Below, piece after piece: positions 11,045 to 22,489 of a stretch of 64,000 nucleotides of DNA. Every line of letters starts with the position of its first letter. Positions within the stretch are counted from its first letter, which is position 1. A program made the translations under genes and the position numbers. The stretch comes from Adiantum capillus-veneris (lineage: Eukaryota > Streptophyta > Polypodiopsida > Polypodiales > Pteridaceae). The notes under the pieces were generated by a model. That model had not been told where the DNA came from. It made no database searches and worked only from the letters and a program-made list of their open reading frames with translations. The stretch is taken from assembly GCA_014529385.2 (NCBI GenBank), contig CM043953.1:71773372-71837371 (forward strand), written 5' to 3'.

Positions 11045-14000
11045 ATGGCGGAGGAAGAGAAGCTCAAGATTGAGAAGTTCAACGGGAAAAACTATCAACA
11101 TTGGAAGATGCAGATTGAACTATCTCTACCAGAAGGACCTCTATTTGCCACTAGGCGGTCTTGCAAACAAGCCCGCAACAATGGCAGATGAAGCATGGAT
11201 TGTCCTTGATCGAAAGGCATTGGGAACAATCCGGTTAAGCTTGACATCCACGGTGGCCTTCAATGTTTTGGAGATGAAGACCACAGAGGACATGATAAAG
11301 TCACTTGACGAATTTTGTAAGAAACCATCAGCATCCAATAAGGTATTTCTTATGTAGCGCTTGTTCAATCTAAAGATGGCAGCGAATGGTTCAGTTGCAG
11401 AACACCTAAATGACTCTAACACAAACATAAGTCAACTTCGATCGGTGAAAAGCAATTTTTATGACGAAGTGCGAGCTCTCCTTATACTATCAGCTCTACT
11501 GGATAGTTGGGATAGCCTTGTGATGGCCGTAAGTAATTCTATTTCAGGCACAAATACTCTCAAGTTTGATGATGTTGTGGGTGTTCTCCTAAGCAAGGAA
11601 ATACGAAGGAGAAGCATAGGAGAATCATCAAGTGCTGCACTGTCAGTGGAAACAAGAGGAAGGCCTAAGGAGAGGTTCAAAAATCAAAAGGGTCGTGATT
11701 GTTCAAGACAGAGCAAGTCATGCACAAAGTCAGTTCTTGAATGTTGGAACTACGGCAAGAAGGGCCACGTCAAGAAGGATTGTTGGTCCAAGAAGAAGAA
11801 GGAGACTGAGTCTCAAGACAACAAGCCAACATCAGAGGCCAATGTGGCAGGTAAAGTAGAGCAAGATGCTCTAATTCTCTCATTAGACAATGTGTCTAAT
11901 TCCTAGATAGTAGATTGCAGGGCTTCATTCCATGCGGCACCACACAAGCAACATTTCCAAGATTACACCAAAAGGTAATTTTGGGTATGTATACTTGGGA
12001 GATGATGAAGCTTGTGAGATTGTCGGCAAAGGTACATTTTCTGTCAAAACTGCTAATGGAAATGAATGGAAGCTCAAAGATGTTAGGCATGTTCCTTCTC
12101 TTTGGAAAAAATTGATGTCTACAGGACAATTGGATGATGAAGGTCACAACATTGCATTCGGAAACAAACGGTGAAAGATCTCAAAGGGATCTTTAGTGGT
12201 TTCCAAGGGAGAAAAGGTCGGTACACTTTATTTGTGTACTTACTATCAGCACGCAACCTTCAGCTTGTGTAGCAACTGCAGAAGTTGACAATGCGGTGTG
12301 GTACTACCGACTTGGGCATATGAGTGCCAAAGGAATGAAAATACTTCAAACAAAGAAGCTTCTACCAGGTTTGAAAGAAGTGGACTTGGTGTTCTGTGAA
12401 GATTGTGTTTATGGTAAACAAAAAAGAGTAAAATTTTAAAAATCAGGAAATGAAAGAAAAAAGAAAAAACTTGAGTTGGTTCATTCTGATGTTTGGGGTC
12501 CTGCAAGTACACTATCACTTGGTGGCTCATTGTACTATGTAACGTTCATTGACGATGCGACTAGAAAAACATGGGTTTATTTCATGAAGAATAAGTCCGA
12601 TGTATTTTCCATATTTCAAAGGTGGAAAGCCTTTGTGGAGAATGAAACAGGTACCAAGGTTAAATGCCTTAGATCCGACAATGGAGGCGAATATTGCAGC
12701 CAAGCTTTTGAAAGCTTTTGTGCTAGCAATGGCATTCGAAGGCAAATAACAACCCCAAGGACACCTCAACAAAATGGAATTTCTGAAAGGATGAACAAAA
12801 CAATCATGGAGCGAGCACGAAGCATGCGGCTACATGCAGGCCCACCGCTTGAGCTTTGGGCGGAAGCTGTAAGTATGTATGTGTACTTAATCAATTGGTC
12901 ACCCTCAATGGCATTGTATGGGGGAGTTCTAGAAGAGGCATGGACATGTAAACCGGTGAATTATACATTTCTCAAAGTGTTTGGGTGTGAGGCTTTCATG
13001 CACATAGATAGAAGCCTAAGATCAAAGCTAGATGCAAAGTCCAAAAAGTGTTTGTTCATTGGATATGGAGAAGGTGACTTTGGGTATCGCCTATGGAATC
13101 CTGAAGATGGTAAAATCTTAAGGAGTAGGGATGTAATTTTTAACAAACAAAATATGTACAAAGATTACTTGGAAAGAAAACAAACAAAAAAAATAGGTGA
13201 TGAGTACATGGAGCTTGAGGATAGTGAAAACTCAAGGACTACAAACAGTGACAATGTGCAACAACGTCAACCAAATAAGGAGCCTCAACCTATTCCCCGA
13301 AGATCTACAAAAGCAAGTAGACCTCCAGAAAGGTTTGTTTCTTCCTTCAACCATCTCTTTATCTCATATTCCAGAGAGCCAGAATCATACGAAGAATCTA
13401 TGCAACGCGAATCCAAATAAGAATGGACGAAGAGCATGCAAGTGGAGATGGACTCACTACATCGCAACCAAACATGGGAGTTGGTTGATTTGCCTAAAGG
13501 TAAGCGGGAACTTCAAAACAAATGTGTGTACAAGCTGAAGGAAGAAGAAGGTGGGAAGAAAAGGTACAAGTGTAGGCTTGTGGTAAAAGGGTCTTCTCAA
13601 AAGAAAGGTATTGACTTCAATGAGAAATTAGGCTTGTCTTAAGCCTTGTGGTTGCTCATGATTTAATCTTGAGCAAATGGATGTAAATACAACATTCCTC
13701 ACGGTGACTTAGAGGAGGAAATCTACATGCTTCAACCAAAGGGATATGAAGTAAAAGGTAAGGAGAAAATGGTTTGTAGATTAAAGAAGAGCTTGTATGG
13801 GTTAAAGCAAGCATCAAGACAATGGTACTTGAAGTTTGATCGATGGATGTTGGATCATGGATTCACAAGATGCAACTCGGATCACTACGTCTACACGAAG
13901 AATTTGGGAGATGGGAAGTTCATCATCCTAATGTTGTATGTTGATGACATGTTGATTGCAAGTGCTAACATGTAGGACATCAAAGACCTAAAAGAGAGCT

Positions 14001-14296
14001 ATCTAAATCTTTTTCAATGAAAGATTTAAGTGCTGCAAAGAGGATACTTGGTATGAAAATATCAAGGGGACAGGACAAAGAAAACAATTAAGCTATCTCA
14101 AGAGGATTACATCAAGAAGGTACTATAAAGGTTTGCAATGCAAAATGCAAAACCAGTTTCTACACATTTGGCTGGTCACTTTAAACTAACCAAGGATATG
14201 TGTCAAAAGACAAGAGGAGATAGCCCATATGTCTAAAGTTCCATATGCTACCGCGGTAGGTTCTCTAATGTATGCTATGGTCTAGACAAGGCCAGA
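11045..14296 (+). pseudogene. B gag-pol N-terminal part (gag, protease, integrase, RT), interrupted by C
   Basis: The ATG at 11045 opens a Copia gag (MAEEEKLKIEKFNG). A two-base loss near 11119 shifts the frame and TAG stops follow at 11355 and 11904. The zinc knuckle (about 11742-11785) has Tyr in place of its second Cys. The protease motif reads D-C-R-A-S instead of DSGAS. Integrase (12476-13420) keeps its D, D and E residues (HSDVWG, RSDNGGE, GISERMN) in one open frame of over 300 codons. RT is fragmented but keeps L-Y-V-D-D (about 13938). The frame is cut at 14297 by element C and resumes at 19919. Confidence 0.85.
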
Positions 14297-14301
14297 TATT
14301 G

Positions 14302-14493
14302 TGTTGGGGTATAAAGGCCAATGTGGTCGCCCATGTAAGTGGGCGGGCCGCCAGGTATGTACACATATTCTTTTGTAAAAACCTAATAAGAACACACTAT
14401 GCTCTACACATTACAGTAGAGCGAGTTCACCATATCGTCCTGCTCTTCTTCTCGCACTCTCTCTCGCGTCACACTTCCACTCGTACTCCTTCA
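14302..14493 (+). repeat. C 5' LTR
   Basis: 192 bp, TGTTGGGGTATAAAG to ACTCCTTCA. It has 16 extra bases near 14341-14357 that are absent from the 3' LTR. Confidence 0.92.
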
Positions 14494-15592
14494 ACTGGTA
14501 TCAGAGCTCAGATCGAGGCTCGGAGCAGCATTTGCACGTAGCCAGAGTCACCTGCTCAGATTGGAGTGGGATTCGATAGGCGAAGACACGGACCCAAATC
14601 TTGTGGGAGCGCCTGAAGGGCTTGGTGTTCTCAGAATTTCATTCTGAGGTCATCTCGGCCGCCGTTCGGCTTCGTCAAAGTTCTGCGCAGGCCATTTTCG
14701 ACTACGTGGTCTCAGCGGGTGCAGATCCGACTCTGCAAATTTGGGGTTTCGGCCTACGACTGCAGGTGCTGAGGATATCGGCACTCCCAGAGTGTTGATT
14801 TGTGGCTGTCTACACATCGAAGGACGGCTCACAGTTCTTGGAGGCGTGTCACATACGACACGGGTGCATCTACACACAGATTGTAGGCGACATCCACTAG
14901 TTCATCAGGTAGCTTGTGTTTGCTGCTTGATATTCCAGATTTCATCCTGACATTGTAGGTACTTCCACATGGGATGTATTGTCAGCGATGATGTATGTCT
15001 GTTGAGGGTTTGCTGGCTGTGAGTCATGCAGCAAACAACCACCGCAGCGGTTACAGCATATAGTGGGAAATTTGTGGATGTATGATTTTGTGGGAAGTCT
15101 ATGTACTGTCAGATTCACTGCAGCCTTTGTTGAGGGTCGAGTGAGGTTTTATTGATCTGGGGGATTCTCTAATGTTGAGATCCTTTCGGTGATACAGTTC
15201 TTGGAGCGATCCCTCGAGCACCATTAGATAGGCAGCTAGGATGTATTGACTGTGCGTTAGACAGTTGGGATTGCATCTTTGCTTTACTGCCGTTGAGGCA
15301 TTGTCACAGTCTATGCTTACAAGACAGTGAAAGGACAGTGAGAGACAGTACAGGTGCAAGACAGGTTTACCCGCAGCTTACGGTGTCAGAGACACAGTGT
15401 TTTTTGAGTTGTTTTTTGGTCTGTTTTTTTAGTACACCAGAGCCATTTTACAAAGGAGACTCTGCCGAAATTTCTGCAGAATCTGAAGCATTCTTGGTTC
15501 ATTTGATAGGTTGATATTGGTTCAGAGGTCAGTTTACAGGGGAAACTCTGCCGAATTTTTCCCAGGAAAGTAAACTAGTGTGAAGCGTAGCT
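14494..15592 (+). other. C leader with PBS
   Basis: It starts with PBS TGGTATCAGAGC (14496-14507). About 1.1 kb without a supported gene separates the PBS from the gag ATG, long for a Copia leader. No strong repeat was seen. Confidence 0.6.
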
Positions 15593-18500
15593 ATGGCTGG
15601 ATCACAGGACACTGCTCTCTACAATATCAAGAAGCTAGATGGAACCAATTTCCCATTGTGGAAGAAGCAGATTTGGCACGTGTTGGTACAAAAGAAACAG
15701 ATAAAACCTATAAAGCTCAAGGGGATAAAACCACAAGATATGGACGAAGATGAATGGAGCGAAATGGATGAATTGGCACTTTCTACCATTATGCTGACTT
15801 TGGGAGAAAGCATTTACTTCAATGTAGCAGACGAGATGTCGGCTTATGAAGCATGGACAAAGCTGAGTGATCTTTATGAGAAGCAGAGTGCAACTTCACA
15901 GGTATACTGGCTTAAGAAGCTTGTTGACTTGAAGATGAAAGAAGGGACACCTATGTCCAATCATCTGAATGAATTCAACACCATCTACAGTCAGTTGTCA
16001 GCTCAAGGTGTCAAGTTTGATGAACCTGTTAGACCTATGTTCCTGTTGATCACATTGCCGAAAAGTTGGGACACTTTTCGCACAGCTTTGAGTAATTCTG
16101 CACCTCCAGATGGTTTGAACATAGCAGGTGTAGAAGGAAGTCTGCTTACTGAAGAAACCAATAGAAAGACAATGGACAAAGTCAAAGGAACTGCCTTAGT
16201 TGTCAGGGGAAGGACCAAAGAAAAGTACAAAGGTGGAAAGAGGAATCATTCTCGTAGCAAGTCCCGCAGTGCTAAAGGCAAGAGTGACATAGAATGCTAC
16301 CATTGTGGCAAGAAGGGTCACATGAAAAGAGACTGCAGAGAATGGAAAGCAGAAAAAGGCAAAGAGAAAGCTGAAGACCATGGTGAGAAGAACAAGTCCT
16401 CAGTGAAGATTCAAGAAATAAATGTGACAAACATTGTTGCAGAGGATGACAGTCTAGTGTCAGGAGACATCTACTTCTTGAAGAATACAATGGACTCAGC
16501 TCTTTTTACAGCATCTGATGGAAATGCACTGAGTGACTGGATTATAGACTCAGGGGCATCAATTCATGTGTCTCCAAACAAGGAGTGGTTTACCTCTTAT
16601 GTGACCACTAAAGATCATGTTCAGCTAGGCAATGGGCAGACATGTGAGATCTTAGGTGTTGGAGATGTTCAATTGAAGTTTCAGAATGGCTCTTCTTTCA
16701 CGCTGAAGAATGTGAGACATGTTCCCGCAATTACAAAAAGCTTGATCAACACAGGTTTACTTGATGATGCTGGCTACGTCACCACTTTTGGACAAAACAT
16801 GTGGAAGATATCCAAGGTTCCGATGACAGTAGCACATGGAGTAAAGTCTGGAGGACTTTACATGATTTATGTATCAAATGTCTCTAAAAATGTAATCAAT
16901 GTAACCGAGCAGCCGAACGTTTCTTTGTGGCATAGCCGGTTAGGACATATGTCCAAGAAGGGAATGGAAATCTTGTCTCGTTCTGGTTATTTGCCTGGCT
17001 TTTCATTTAATGATTTTGAATTCTGTGAACATTGTCTGTATGGTAAGCAAACACAGCAGCCACATAAGCATAGAAGCAGTAGAAGAGATACACAGTTGGC
17101 ACTTGTTCATAGTGATTTGTGTGGATGGACCTATGCCTAACCTATCTCTAGGGGGAGCTTCTTACTTTATGACATTTATAGATGATTACTCGAGGAAAGT
17201 ATGGGTTTACTTTCTCAAGCACAAGGATGAAGCGTTTAGTGTTTTCAAAACGTTTGTGACACTTGTGAAGAATCAGAGTGGCAAGAAGCTTAAATGATTA
17301 CGCACTGACAATGGTGGAGAGTATGTTTCAAAGGCCTTTCGGGACTTTTGTGAGTCAAAAGGTATAAAACGTGAACTTACTGCTCCTTACAATCCTCCTC
17401 AAAATGGTGTTGCTGAGAGGATGAATAGGACCATACAAGAGAAGGTCAGAAGTATGTTGTCTAATGCACAACTGCCAAATGGGTTTTGGGTTGAAGCTGA
17501 CCAAATGGGTTTTTGGTCAGAAGTATGTTGTCTAATGCACAGCTGCCAAATGGGTTTTGGGCTGAAGCTATATCAACAGTTGTTCATCTTATAAATAGAT
17601 CTCCTAGCAAGGTTTTGCAGAAGGATTCAGTGCCAGAGATGATATGGTCAGGCAAAATGCCCTCATACAAACATCTCAGAGTCTTTGGCTGTGAGGCATA
17701 TACTCACGTTCCAAAGGAATTTAGGAACAAACTTGAGCCAAAGAGTAGAAAGTGCATCTTTCTAGGCTATGGTAATTCTGGTGAGATGGGGTACAGACTT
17801 TGGGATCCCGAGTCCAGAAAGGTTATCCGCAGCAATGATGTTCACTTTAATGAATCCAAATATCATTCTAAACCAGAGAGGGTTGAGGAGATTAGAAGAG
17901 TAGTCTTCCAAGATGATGGACTTGCACGTGCAAGACAAAATGTCAGGGCTCAAGAGGAGCAAGGACAAGATAGATTGGAACCACAGGTTGTGGCTGAGCT
18001 TGAGCCACCTATTTTGCGTAGATGTGGAGGTATCAAGCAACCTCCTGATCGGTTTCTTCCATCTATGAACTATGTCATGTTGACTGATTGCAATGAGCCT
18101 TCATGTTACAAGGAAGCGGTGCAAATGAAGGACTCCGGGAATTGGCAATTGGCCATGCAGTCAGAGATGACAGCTCTGCATAAAAACCAAACATGGAAGC
18201 TATTTAAATTACCACATGGCAAAAAGGCTCTACCTTGTAAATGGGTTTACAGGTATAAGATCACTGCTCATGATAGTCAGCCAAAGTACAAAGCAAGGCT
18301 TGTTGCCAAGGGCTTTAAGCAAGAACAAGGCATTGACTTTGATGAAGTCTTCTCTCCAGTGGTCAAGATGACTACATTGAGATGCTTTCTTGCATTGGTT
18401 GCCATATTAGATTTGGTGTTGCACCAAATGGATGTCAAGACAGCGTTCTTGCATGGTGATTTAGATGTGGAAATTTACATGCAGCAGCCAGAAGGGTTTG

Positions 18501-19648
18501 TTGAGAAAGGCAAGGAAGATTTGGTATGCCAGTTGTTAAAGAGTCTTTATGGCTTAAAACAATCACTGAGGGCATGGTACCATAAATTCCACAAGTTTAT
18601 GCTTTCTCAAGGCTACAAACGTAGTGAGTTCGATCACTGTCTATATACAAAGAAGGCTAAGGATGGTAGTTGGCTGATCCTTATTTTGTATGTGGATGAC
18701 ATGTTGATTGTTGACAAGCACTTGGAAGAAATTTCAGCTTTGAAGTCAAAGATGGCAAAATCGTTTGACATGAAAGACATGGATGAGGCAAGTCATATAC
18801 TCGGTATGCGCATTGAGAGAGACAGATCAAAGAAGTTGATTTGGTTATCTCAAACAGAGTATATTGACAAGGTTTTGCAACGTTTCAATATGGAGAAGGG
18901 AAAGGCATTGAGTGTTCCATTGCCACCATATGTGAAACTTAGCAAACAAGATTGTCCCATGTCTGAGGAAGAACGGGCTGAAATGGATAAGATTCCGTAT
19001 GCTTCTGCAATGGGTAGTTTGATGTATGCAATGGTTGCTACTCGCCCAAACATTGCATTTGCATTGGGAGTAGTAAGTCGATACATGTCAAACCCAGGCA
19101 AGAAACATTGGGAGGCTGTGAAAGGAATATTGAGATACCTGAAAGCTACAAAGAGTATGCATATATGCTATGGGAGTCAGGAGCTAAGTGTAAAGGGTTT
19201 TACAGACTCAGATTATGCAGGTGACTTAGACAACCGAAGGTCTGCATCAGGGTATGTCTTTACATTGGCTGGTGGAGCAGTATCATGGCGTTCTAGATTA
19301 CAAGATTGTGTTACTCAGTCTACTACACAGGCTGAATATGTTGCAGCATCAGAGGCATGCAAAGAATCAATTTGGCTTAATCGACTAGTAACAGATTTGG
19401 GAATCAAAGAAGAGATGCCCGTGTTATATTGTGATAGTCAGAGTGCTATACAACTGGCTTGCAATCCAGTTTATCACTCAAAGACAAAGCATGTGGATGT
19501 GAAGTATCATTTCATCAGGGAAATGCTCGAGGATAAGCAAATTCAGCTTGTCGAAGTTCACACCACAAAAAATCCTGGTGGTCTACTTACAAGAGGACTT
19601 CCCTCAGAGAGCTTTGCGCACTTTCGCAAGCAGTTAGGTGTAGGGTAG
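15593..19648 (+). pseudogene. C gag-pol polyprotein, nearly intact with three lesions
   Basis: The ATG at 15593 begins MAGSQDTALYNIKKLDGTNF. In order: UBN2-type gag, zinc knuckle C-Y-H-C-...-H-...-C (about 16295-16335), protease with intact D-S-G-A-S (about 16547), integrase zinc-binding motif (W-H-S-R-L-G-H...C-E-H-C, 16930-17040), integrase core, RT with Y-V-D-D (about 18690) and RNase H to the stop at 19648. Lesions are a 4 bp tandem duplication of TGGA (17122-17129) that shifts frame, an in-frame TGA (17295-17297) just before the second integrase Asp region, and a 71 bp-period duplication at 17444-17585 that shifts frame again. From 17513 one open frame covers RT and RNase H. The best-preserved Copia copy here. 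Confidence 0.92.
17444..17585 (+). repeat. 71 bp-period tandem duplication inside C integrase
   Basis: About 55 bp beginning GGTCAGAAGTATG are repeated at 17444 and 17515, separated by 16 bp of filler (GACCAAATGGGTTTTT) that echoes the adjacent CCAAATGGGTTTT. The period is not a multiple of three. Confidence 0.9.
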
Positions 19649-19737
19649 TATATCACTTCTCTACATCTCTTGTATATTAGCTTGTATAGTAGCTTCTCTC
19701 ACACTTAAAGTACCACATTGGACTTTAAGTGGGAGGT

Positions 19738-19913
19738 TGTTGGGGTATAAAGCCCAATGTGGTCGCCCAGGTAAGTGGGTACACATATTCTTTTGTAAAA
19801 ACCTAATAAGAACTCACTATGCTCTACACATTACAGTAGAGCGAGTTCACCATATCGTCGTGCTTTTCTTCTCGCACTCTCTCTCGCGTCACACTTCCGC
19901 TCGTACTCCTTCA
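19738..19913 (+). repeat. C 3' LTR
   Basis: 176 bp, preceded by the purine tract TTTAAGTGGGAGG and followed by target duplication TATTG. Confidence 0.93.
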
Positions 19914-19918
19914 TATTG

Positions 19919-20514
19919 CACATGCAATGGGAGTTGTGAGTAGGTTCATGGACAACCCAGGTAAAGAGCACTGGCAAGATGTAAAGTGGATACTTAGGTA
20001 TCTAAAAGGGACAACAACAAATGCTTTTTATTTTGGAGGAACTGATATTTTTCTAGAAGGGTATGTTGATGCAAATATGGCAGGTGACAAAGATACCCAA
20101 AGGAGCACTACTGGCTATGTCTTCACAGTTGGAGGCACAGCAGTAAGCTGGGCTTGAAAGCTTCACAAAGTGGTCTCACATTCTACCACGGAAGCAGAGT
20201 ATATAGCAATGACGGAGGCAAGCAAAGAAATTTTGTGGCTTCACAGATTCTTAGAAGAGCTTGGAGTCAAACAAGACAATTGTGTTTTGTACAGTGATAG
20301 CCAAAGTGCTATCCATCTTGCGAAGAACTCAACCTTTCATTCAAGGACAAAGCACATTGAGGTGAGGTGTCACTTCATACGCACTCTTTTGGAAGAGGGA
20401 CAACTAAAGCTAGGAAAGGTGCATACAAGTGAAAATCCTGCAGACATGTTTACAAAGGTGGTCAACAAGGATAAGTTGAGCTTTTGCTCATCTTCAATCG
20501 GCATTCAAGGATAA
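19919..20514 (+). pseudogene. B pol C-terminal part (end of RT and RNase H)
   Basis: It resumes the B frame after C: V-S-R-F-M-D-N-P-G, then RNase H motifs (Y-V-D-A-N-M-A-G-D, T-E-A-E-Y-I-A, Y-S-D-S-Q-S-A-I) and the end K-H-I-E-V with the terminal stop at 20512-20514. One in-frame TGA follows A-V-S-W-A (20155-20157). It is followed by the B polypurine tract and right LTR. Confidence 0.88.
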
Positions 20515-20574
20515 GAAGCCAAGATGGAAAGTAGTGACAGGTTTGGTTTGGAGATCAGTCTCCAAGTGGGAGAT

Positions 20575-21158
20575 TGTTAAGTATGGAGCCTGATTTACCC
20601 CTTATAATTTTTTTTGTTAAAAATTCACATTTGTAAGGCCCCCATTATGAGGAGAAGCCATCGTGCGTGAAGAAAAATAACTCGCCGAAAAATAAAATTA
20701 CTTGTCAGAAACCAAAATTTTCATGCCTGAATATTATGGCTGGACGGCGGCCAGAAAGTGGTCCAAAAACGACCGGTCAGTTGGCCGATTGGCCGGTGGC
20801 CGGTAGTCAATGGCCGGTGGCCGAATTCTAAAGCATACTTGTCTTCTCAAGGGCGTCCACACATGGGCAGATTGGAGGGTCCGATTTGGACTTATCTACA
20901 CAAGGGCGGCTACACATGGCTGCCTCTCATGAGGGAGGGCAGTCCTTTTGGCCTATAAAAGGAGGCCATTTCTACACACATTTCATAGTTTCTGAAGTTG
21001 ATGCAACAAGGTGGATGTGAGGTGGTAGAGTGAAGCAAGGTGGGAGCTCCAAAAGTTTATAATCCCTTTGTAACCTACTTCTTGTTTTGAAGTACTAAAT
21101 CCATTGAGTGACTGCTTTCCCGTGGACGTAGTCCACATTGAGTGAACCACGTATATCA

Positions 21159-21229
<71 letters not shown>

Positions 21230-21316
21230 GTCTATAATCTCTTGTGTGTGAAATCTATCTCTCTCCATTAAGTAATCTACTCAAATATCTATTTAGCTAC
21301 GTCATATTTTTTAACA
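20575..21316 (+). repeat. B right LTR (uninterrupted)
   Basis: 742 bp from TGTTAAGTATGG to TTTTAACA. It includes the GGCCGG-rich tract, two GGGCGGCTACACATGG-like motifs (about 20848 and 20905), TATAAAA (20954-20960) and (CT)n (about 21165-21228). It supplies the empty-site sequence for the A insertion. Confidence 0.92.
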
Positions 21317-21775
21317 AGACATACCAGCTTTGAAATTGATGTTAAAGCTTGAAGAATAAATTAATGGTTTATTAAATGAGATTCTTTTATATGCAATGTG
21401 TACAATTAGACAGCCTGCTGGCTTTTGAGCATTATGAGTAGGTCTTGAAGAACAATCAAGCAAAGACAAATGAGAAGGTGAAGGACAAAGACATCAAGAA
21501 GGGTGATATGGTGCTTGCTACAATAGTAATCCTGATTGAAATTTTCAAAATAAGTTTCAAATGAAGTGGCAAGGTCCTTTCTTGCCCTAAACAGGTTTCC
21601 AAATGGTACATATCAGCGTGCTGACTTGGATGGTACCCCACATAAAGCACGTGTGAATGGCTACAGGTTGAAGAAGTATATTGCAAGGTTGATGATTGTA
21701 ATTGAGGATGAGCCTTCTTTTGAGGATTTTTTGATCCTGTGGCTAATTATGAAGATGAAATGAAGACTCCCTCAT
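21317..21775 (+). pseudogene. G2 integrase C-terminus (right of insertion B)
   Basis: It continues the Gypsy polyprotein with D-I-P-A-L-K-L-M-L-K-L-E-E and then L-L-Y-A-M-C. After several stops and a frame change it reads LNRFPNGTYQRADLDG and ARVNGYRLKKYIARL, the typical C-terminal end of plant Gypsy integrases (GPY/F-like region and tail). In-frame stops occur at about 21359, 21426 and 21432, so it is dead. Confidence 0.7.
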
Positions 21776-21843
21776 GCGGTTTATAGGATCTCTTTGTTGC
21801 TGTTGATCATGAATGATCTAGCAGACTAGGGTGTGACAAACTA

Positions 21844-22190
21844 TGTTGGACGCATTTTCGACACCCAGTTTTTTGTAAATTTGTACATATGGACATGACC
21901 CCAAATTTCAAAATGGTATGTGGGCTTTCTTTTTGTGGGGTTTTTAGCTTACTTTAGCAAGCACATGTACATGCAAGGCAAGTCGTTAGGGTAGCGCCAG
22001 CCGTCGGGTTACTGTAATTGCCCGTAATTGAGTTTTTTGAAGTGAGACTTGTATATAACTAAAACATTTCAGCCAAAGTTCAAAAATTTGTAGGTTTTAT
22101 CTCATTTTTCCTCCTTGGTGCTTTTGGATGCAGTTTTTTGTCCTCACCTTGTCTTCGCTATGTGTAGTCATGCAGGGACATCTTTCTATT
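21844..22190 (+). repeat. G2 3' LTR, first part
   Basis: It begins TGTTGGACGC a short distance after the polyprotein end and carries TATATAA (about 22052). It is interrupted by D at 22191 (target duplication CTATT) and continues from 27734. Confidence 0.5.
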
Positions 22191-22417
22191 TGTTGGAATT
22201 AGGGTTGTAGAGAAACACACACAGCTTGGAGAAGATGAAGGAAGCTCAAGGCACACAATAGAGAGTGTGTTACTTAGTGTGCAATGAAAAGATAGATAGC
22301 CCTAGAGTGATGGGCGTATATACAATGCACGGGGGAAAAAATCTCCTAAAGAGGGCAAAATTGCCCCGGCGGTCCTAGTGTGTTCACACACATCACTACC
22401 ACATGTATATGGTAACA
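22191..22417 (-). repeat. D 3' LTR
   Basis: 227 bp, reverse-oriented, TGTTGGAATTAGGG...GGTAACA on the plus strand. Confidence 0.93.
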
Positions 22418-22489
22418 AATCCCCCTTGGAGTGATGCGGTGAACGAGAGGTGGCACATGAGTAAAGGGAAGTGCCATGCCCTGAGGACA

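Larger units (their letters stand above)
14302..19913 (+). mobile_element. Ty1/Copia element C, inserted in the RT of B
   Basis: LTRs are 14302-14493 and 19738-19913. The PBS is at 14496, the PPT at 19725-19737 and the target duplication TATTG flanks it exactly (14297-14301, 19914-19918). The coding content is a near-complete gag-pol. It interrupts B between codons for T-R-P-D-I and A-H-A-M-G. LTR divergence by eye is six substitutions over 176 shared bases plus one 16 bp indel. Confidence 0.95.
5226..21316 (+). mobile_element. Ty1/Copia element B, host of nested A and C
   Basis: LTRs start TGTTAAGTATGGAGC (5226 and 20575) and end TTCTAACA/TTTTAACA (10971 and 21316). The initiator-Met PBS TGGTATCAGAGC is at 10974 and the polypurine tract AAGTGGGAGAT at 20564-20574. 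Internally it has gag, protease, integrase, RT and RNase H in Copia order. Copia A lies in the left LTR and Copia C in RT. The LTRs differ clearly more than those of A and C, consistent with B being older. No clean target duplication is visible (left flank ATTGA, right flank AGACA). Confidence 0.9.
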
